DNA of 6,483 nucleotides from the NCBI GenBank assembly GCA_023268425.1, contig JALRFN010000201.1:1-6483 (forward strand), given 5' to 3'. Below the pieces are notes generated by a model that was given only the letters and a program-made list of their open reading frames with translations, searched no databases and was not told where the DNA came from. Shown here piece by piece: positions 5,585 through 6,483 of the stretch (position 1 is the stretch's first letter; every line of letters starts with the position of its first letter). Source of the DNA: Burkholderiaceae bacterium (GTDB lineage Bacteria; Pseudomonadota; Gammaproteobacteria; Burkholderiales; Burkholderiaceae_C). The translations under genes were made by a program, and so were the position numbers.

Positions 5585-6073
5585 ATGGGACTGATTGCAT
5601 TTTTAAAAGACGCGGGCGAAAAGCTGTTTGGCAGCAGCCCAGAAGTCAAGGCCGCAGTGGCTGAGCCCACCCAAGCCGACAAGGTGGCGGCGGCCAGCGC
5701 GGCCGCATCAACGGCCATCAAGGCTTACCTCAAGACCCAATCGTTGCCAGCAGACGCTCTGGACTTGAGTTTCAACGCTGCCGACGGCACGGTGACCGTG
5801 GCCGGGGCGGTTGAAAGCCAAGAAGTGCGCGAAAAAGTCGTGCTGTGTTGCGGCAACGTCGACGGCGTCAACGGCGTGCACGACCAAATGACTTGTCCCC
5901 CCGGTGAGGCTTGCCAGTACCACACGGTGGTGCGCGGCGATACCTTGAGCGGCATCGCCAAGAAGTTCTATGGCAACGCCAACGCCTACATGAAGATCTT
6001 TGAAGCCAACAAGCCGATGCTGAGCCACCCGGACAAAATTTATCCGGGGCAGAACTTGCGCATACCCAACTAA
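5585..6073 (+). CDS. kbp: BON and LysM domain protein, Kbp (YgaU) K+-binding protein homologue
   Basis: Homologue of E. coli Kbp/YgaU, a small cytoplasmic K+-sensing protein made of a BON and a LysM domain. Here 162 aa against 149 in E. coli. The N-terminus MGLIAFLKDAGEKLFG matches the family start, followed by an Ala-rich spacer (about 22-46). The BON domain spans about 40-104 (IKAYLKTQSLPADAL, DGTVTVAGAVESQEVREK, GNVDGVNGVHDQM), and the LysM domain about 112-161 (YHTVVRGDTLSGIAKKFYG, IFEANKPMLSHPDKIYPGQ, NLRIP). There is no signal peptide, in line with a cytoplasmic role. ATG 5585 is chosen because AGGAG lies 5 bases upstream and the protein then begins like Kbp; an upstream in-frame start at 5534 adds a non-family extension. 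Four cysteines (88, 89, 104, 110) are present. The gene separates guaB from guaA, and its own ribosome site lies in a hairpin. Orthology is strong; K+ binding is inferred. Confidence 0.9.
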   Translation: MGLIAFLKDAGEKLFGSSPEVKAAVAEPTQADKVAAASAAASTAIKAYLKTQSLPADALDLSFNAADGTVTVAGAVESQEVREKVVLCCGNVDGVNGVHDQMTCPPGEACQYHTVVRGDTLSGIAKKFYGNANAYMKIFEANKPMLSHPDKIYPGQNLRIPN

Positions 6074-6089
6074 GCGAAGTCCGGGCCGC

Positions 6090-6095
6090 TAAAAT
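6090..6095 (+). promoter_or_regulatory. Possible -10 box (TAAAAT) for guaA inside a small hairpin
   Basis: TAAAAT lies 70 bases before the guaA ATG and forms the loop region of a perfect 6-bp inverted repeat (GCCGCT 6085-6090 / AGCGGC 6097-6102). No good -35 box is visible at 16-18 bp. It could be a guaA promoter with start near 6102, or merely a structure in the kbp 3' end. Confidence 0.3.
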
Positions 6096-6121
6096 CAGCG
6101 GCTTCGGTCACGACGCTTTGC

Positions 6122-6154
6122 ACGGGCCTTGGGGTAACCCAGAGGCCCGTTTTC
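6122..6154 (+). terminator. Intrinsic terminator or attenuator immediately upstream of guaA
   Basis: ACGGGCCT (6122-6129) pairs with AGGCCCGT (6143-6150), and TGGG (6130-6133) with CCCA (6138-6141). This gives a 12-bp stem with one bulged G (6142) and a GTAA (GNRA-type) tetraloop, followed by TTT (6151-6153; four T counting the last stem base). It has the form of a rho-independent terminator, yet ends only 6 bases before the guaA ATG. It may end the guaB-kbp transcript, with partial read-through feeding guaA, or act as a leader attenuator. Confidence 0.65.
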
Positions 6155-6159
6155 TATTC

Positions 6160-6483
6160 ATGCAACACGACAAAATCCTCATCCTCGATTTCGGCAGCCA
6201 AGTGACGCAATTGATTGCGCGCCGCATCCGCGAAGCCAACGTTTATTGCGAAGTTCACCCCTGCGATGTGAGTGATGCGTGGATCCGCGAGTTTGCGGCG
6301 GACGGTCAACTCAAGGGCGTGGTGCTCTCTGGCAGCCATGCCAGTGCCTACGAGGAAAGCACTGACCGAGCGCCAGACGCGGTGTGGTCGCTGGGTGTGC
6401 CAGTGCTGGGCATTTGTTATGGCATGCAAACCATGGCCCAACAATTGGGCGGCAAAGTGGAGGGCGGTCAGACCCGCGAATTT
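6160..6483 (+). CDS. guaA: GMP synthase (glutamine-hydrolysing), N-terminal part, cut by the window edge
   Basis: Converts XMP to GMP using ATP and glutamine-derived ammonia. Only the first 108 residues are in the window, all from the class I glutamine amidotransferase domain: MQHDKILILDFGSQVTQLIARR at the start, GVVLSGSHAS (oxyanion region) at about 53-62, and the nucleophile elbow VLGICYGMQTMAQQLGG with Cys86, the same number as in E. coli GuaA. The oxyanion segment reads GSH where E. coli has GGP, a variant I associate with betaproteobacterial GuaA. ATG 6160 is chosen because MQHDKILILDFGSQ is the family N-terminus. There is no Shine-Dalgarno between it and the hairpin at 6122-6150, so initiation may depend on a leader structure or be Shine-Dalgarno independent. 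The ATP-pyrophosphatase and dimerisation domains lie beyond the window. Confidence 0.96.
   Translation, partial: MQHDKILILDFGSQVTQLIARRIREANVYCEVHPCDVSDAWIREFAADGQLKGVVLSGSHASAYEESTDRAPDAVWSLGVPVLGICYGMQTMAQQLGGKVEGGQTREF

Noticed and set aside
6154..6444. Minus-strand 96-codon frame opposite guaA
   Set aside because: The plus strand is clearly GuaA with its catalytic Cys; the minus frame is its shadow.
1..6483. CRISPR, tRNA/rRNA, ssrA, insertion-sequence transposase, toxin-antitoxin or defence genes
   Set aside because: I looked on both strands and saw no repeat-spacer array, cloverleaf, tmRNA or transposase motif. The window is essentially ordinary core chromosome.

Overview
The window reads as core chromosome of a betaproteobacterium, most likely Burkholderiales and probably Comamonadaceae (Limnohabitans/Rhodoferax-like). 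The grounds are the gene order smpB <- -> ratA-rnfH-guaB...guaA, the protein wording of SmpB, GuaB and GuaA, a GC-rich coding style, and TACAAT-type -10 boxes close to start codons. This placement is inference from recognised sequence style; no search was run.

Layout. Positions 1-1039 (+) hold the 3' part of an enoyl-CoA hydratase/3-hydroxyisobutyryl-CoA hydrolase gene. Its first ~110 bases do not look like the family. Positions 1040-1322 are non-coding and hold a pair of 19-bp inverted repeats about 240 bp apart, plus a terminator for the next gene. Positions 1323-2405 (-) encode a YeeE/YedE (TsuA-like) sulfur-compound transporter. Its upstream region carries a perfect TTGAT-N4-ATCAA FNR/Anr-type box placed at about -41 from a good -10 box. 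SmpB (-) follows at 2595-3086, divergent from ratA-rnfH (+, 3162-3961). guaB (+, 4049-5518), a Kbp/YgaU-type BON-LysM protein (+, 5585-6073) and the start of guaA (+, 6160 to the window edge) complete the region.

How the genes relate. guaB and guaA catalyse the two consecutive steps IMP -> XMP -> GMP, and here a small K+-binding-type protein gene sits between them. SmpB (ribosome rescue), RatA (COQ10-like/ribosome-associated START protein) and RnfH (ubiquitin-like fold) form the usual betaproteobacterial neighbourhood upstream of guaB. The transporter and the CoA-ester hydrolase are separate units.

I saw no mobile gene, CRISPR, defence locus, tRNA or rRNA, and no unmistakably new multi-gene system. 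The most interesting signals are regulatory: the FNR-type promoter of the transporter, an 11-bp hairpin that buries the Shine-Dalgarno of the kbp-like gene, a terminator-like GUAA-loop hairpin ending 6 bases before the guaA start, a chain of overlapping palindromes behind smpB, and the inverted-repeat pair at 1047-1290.
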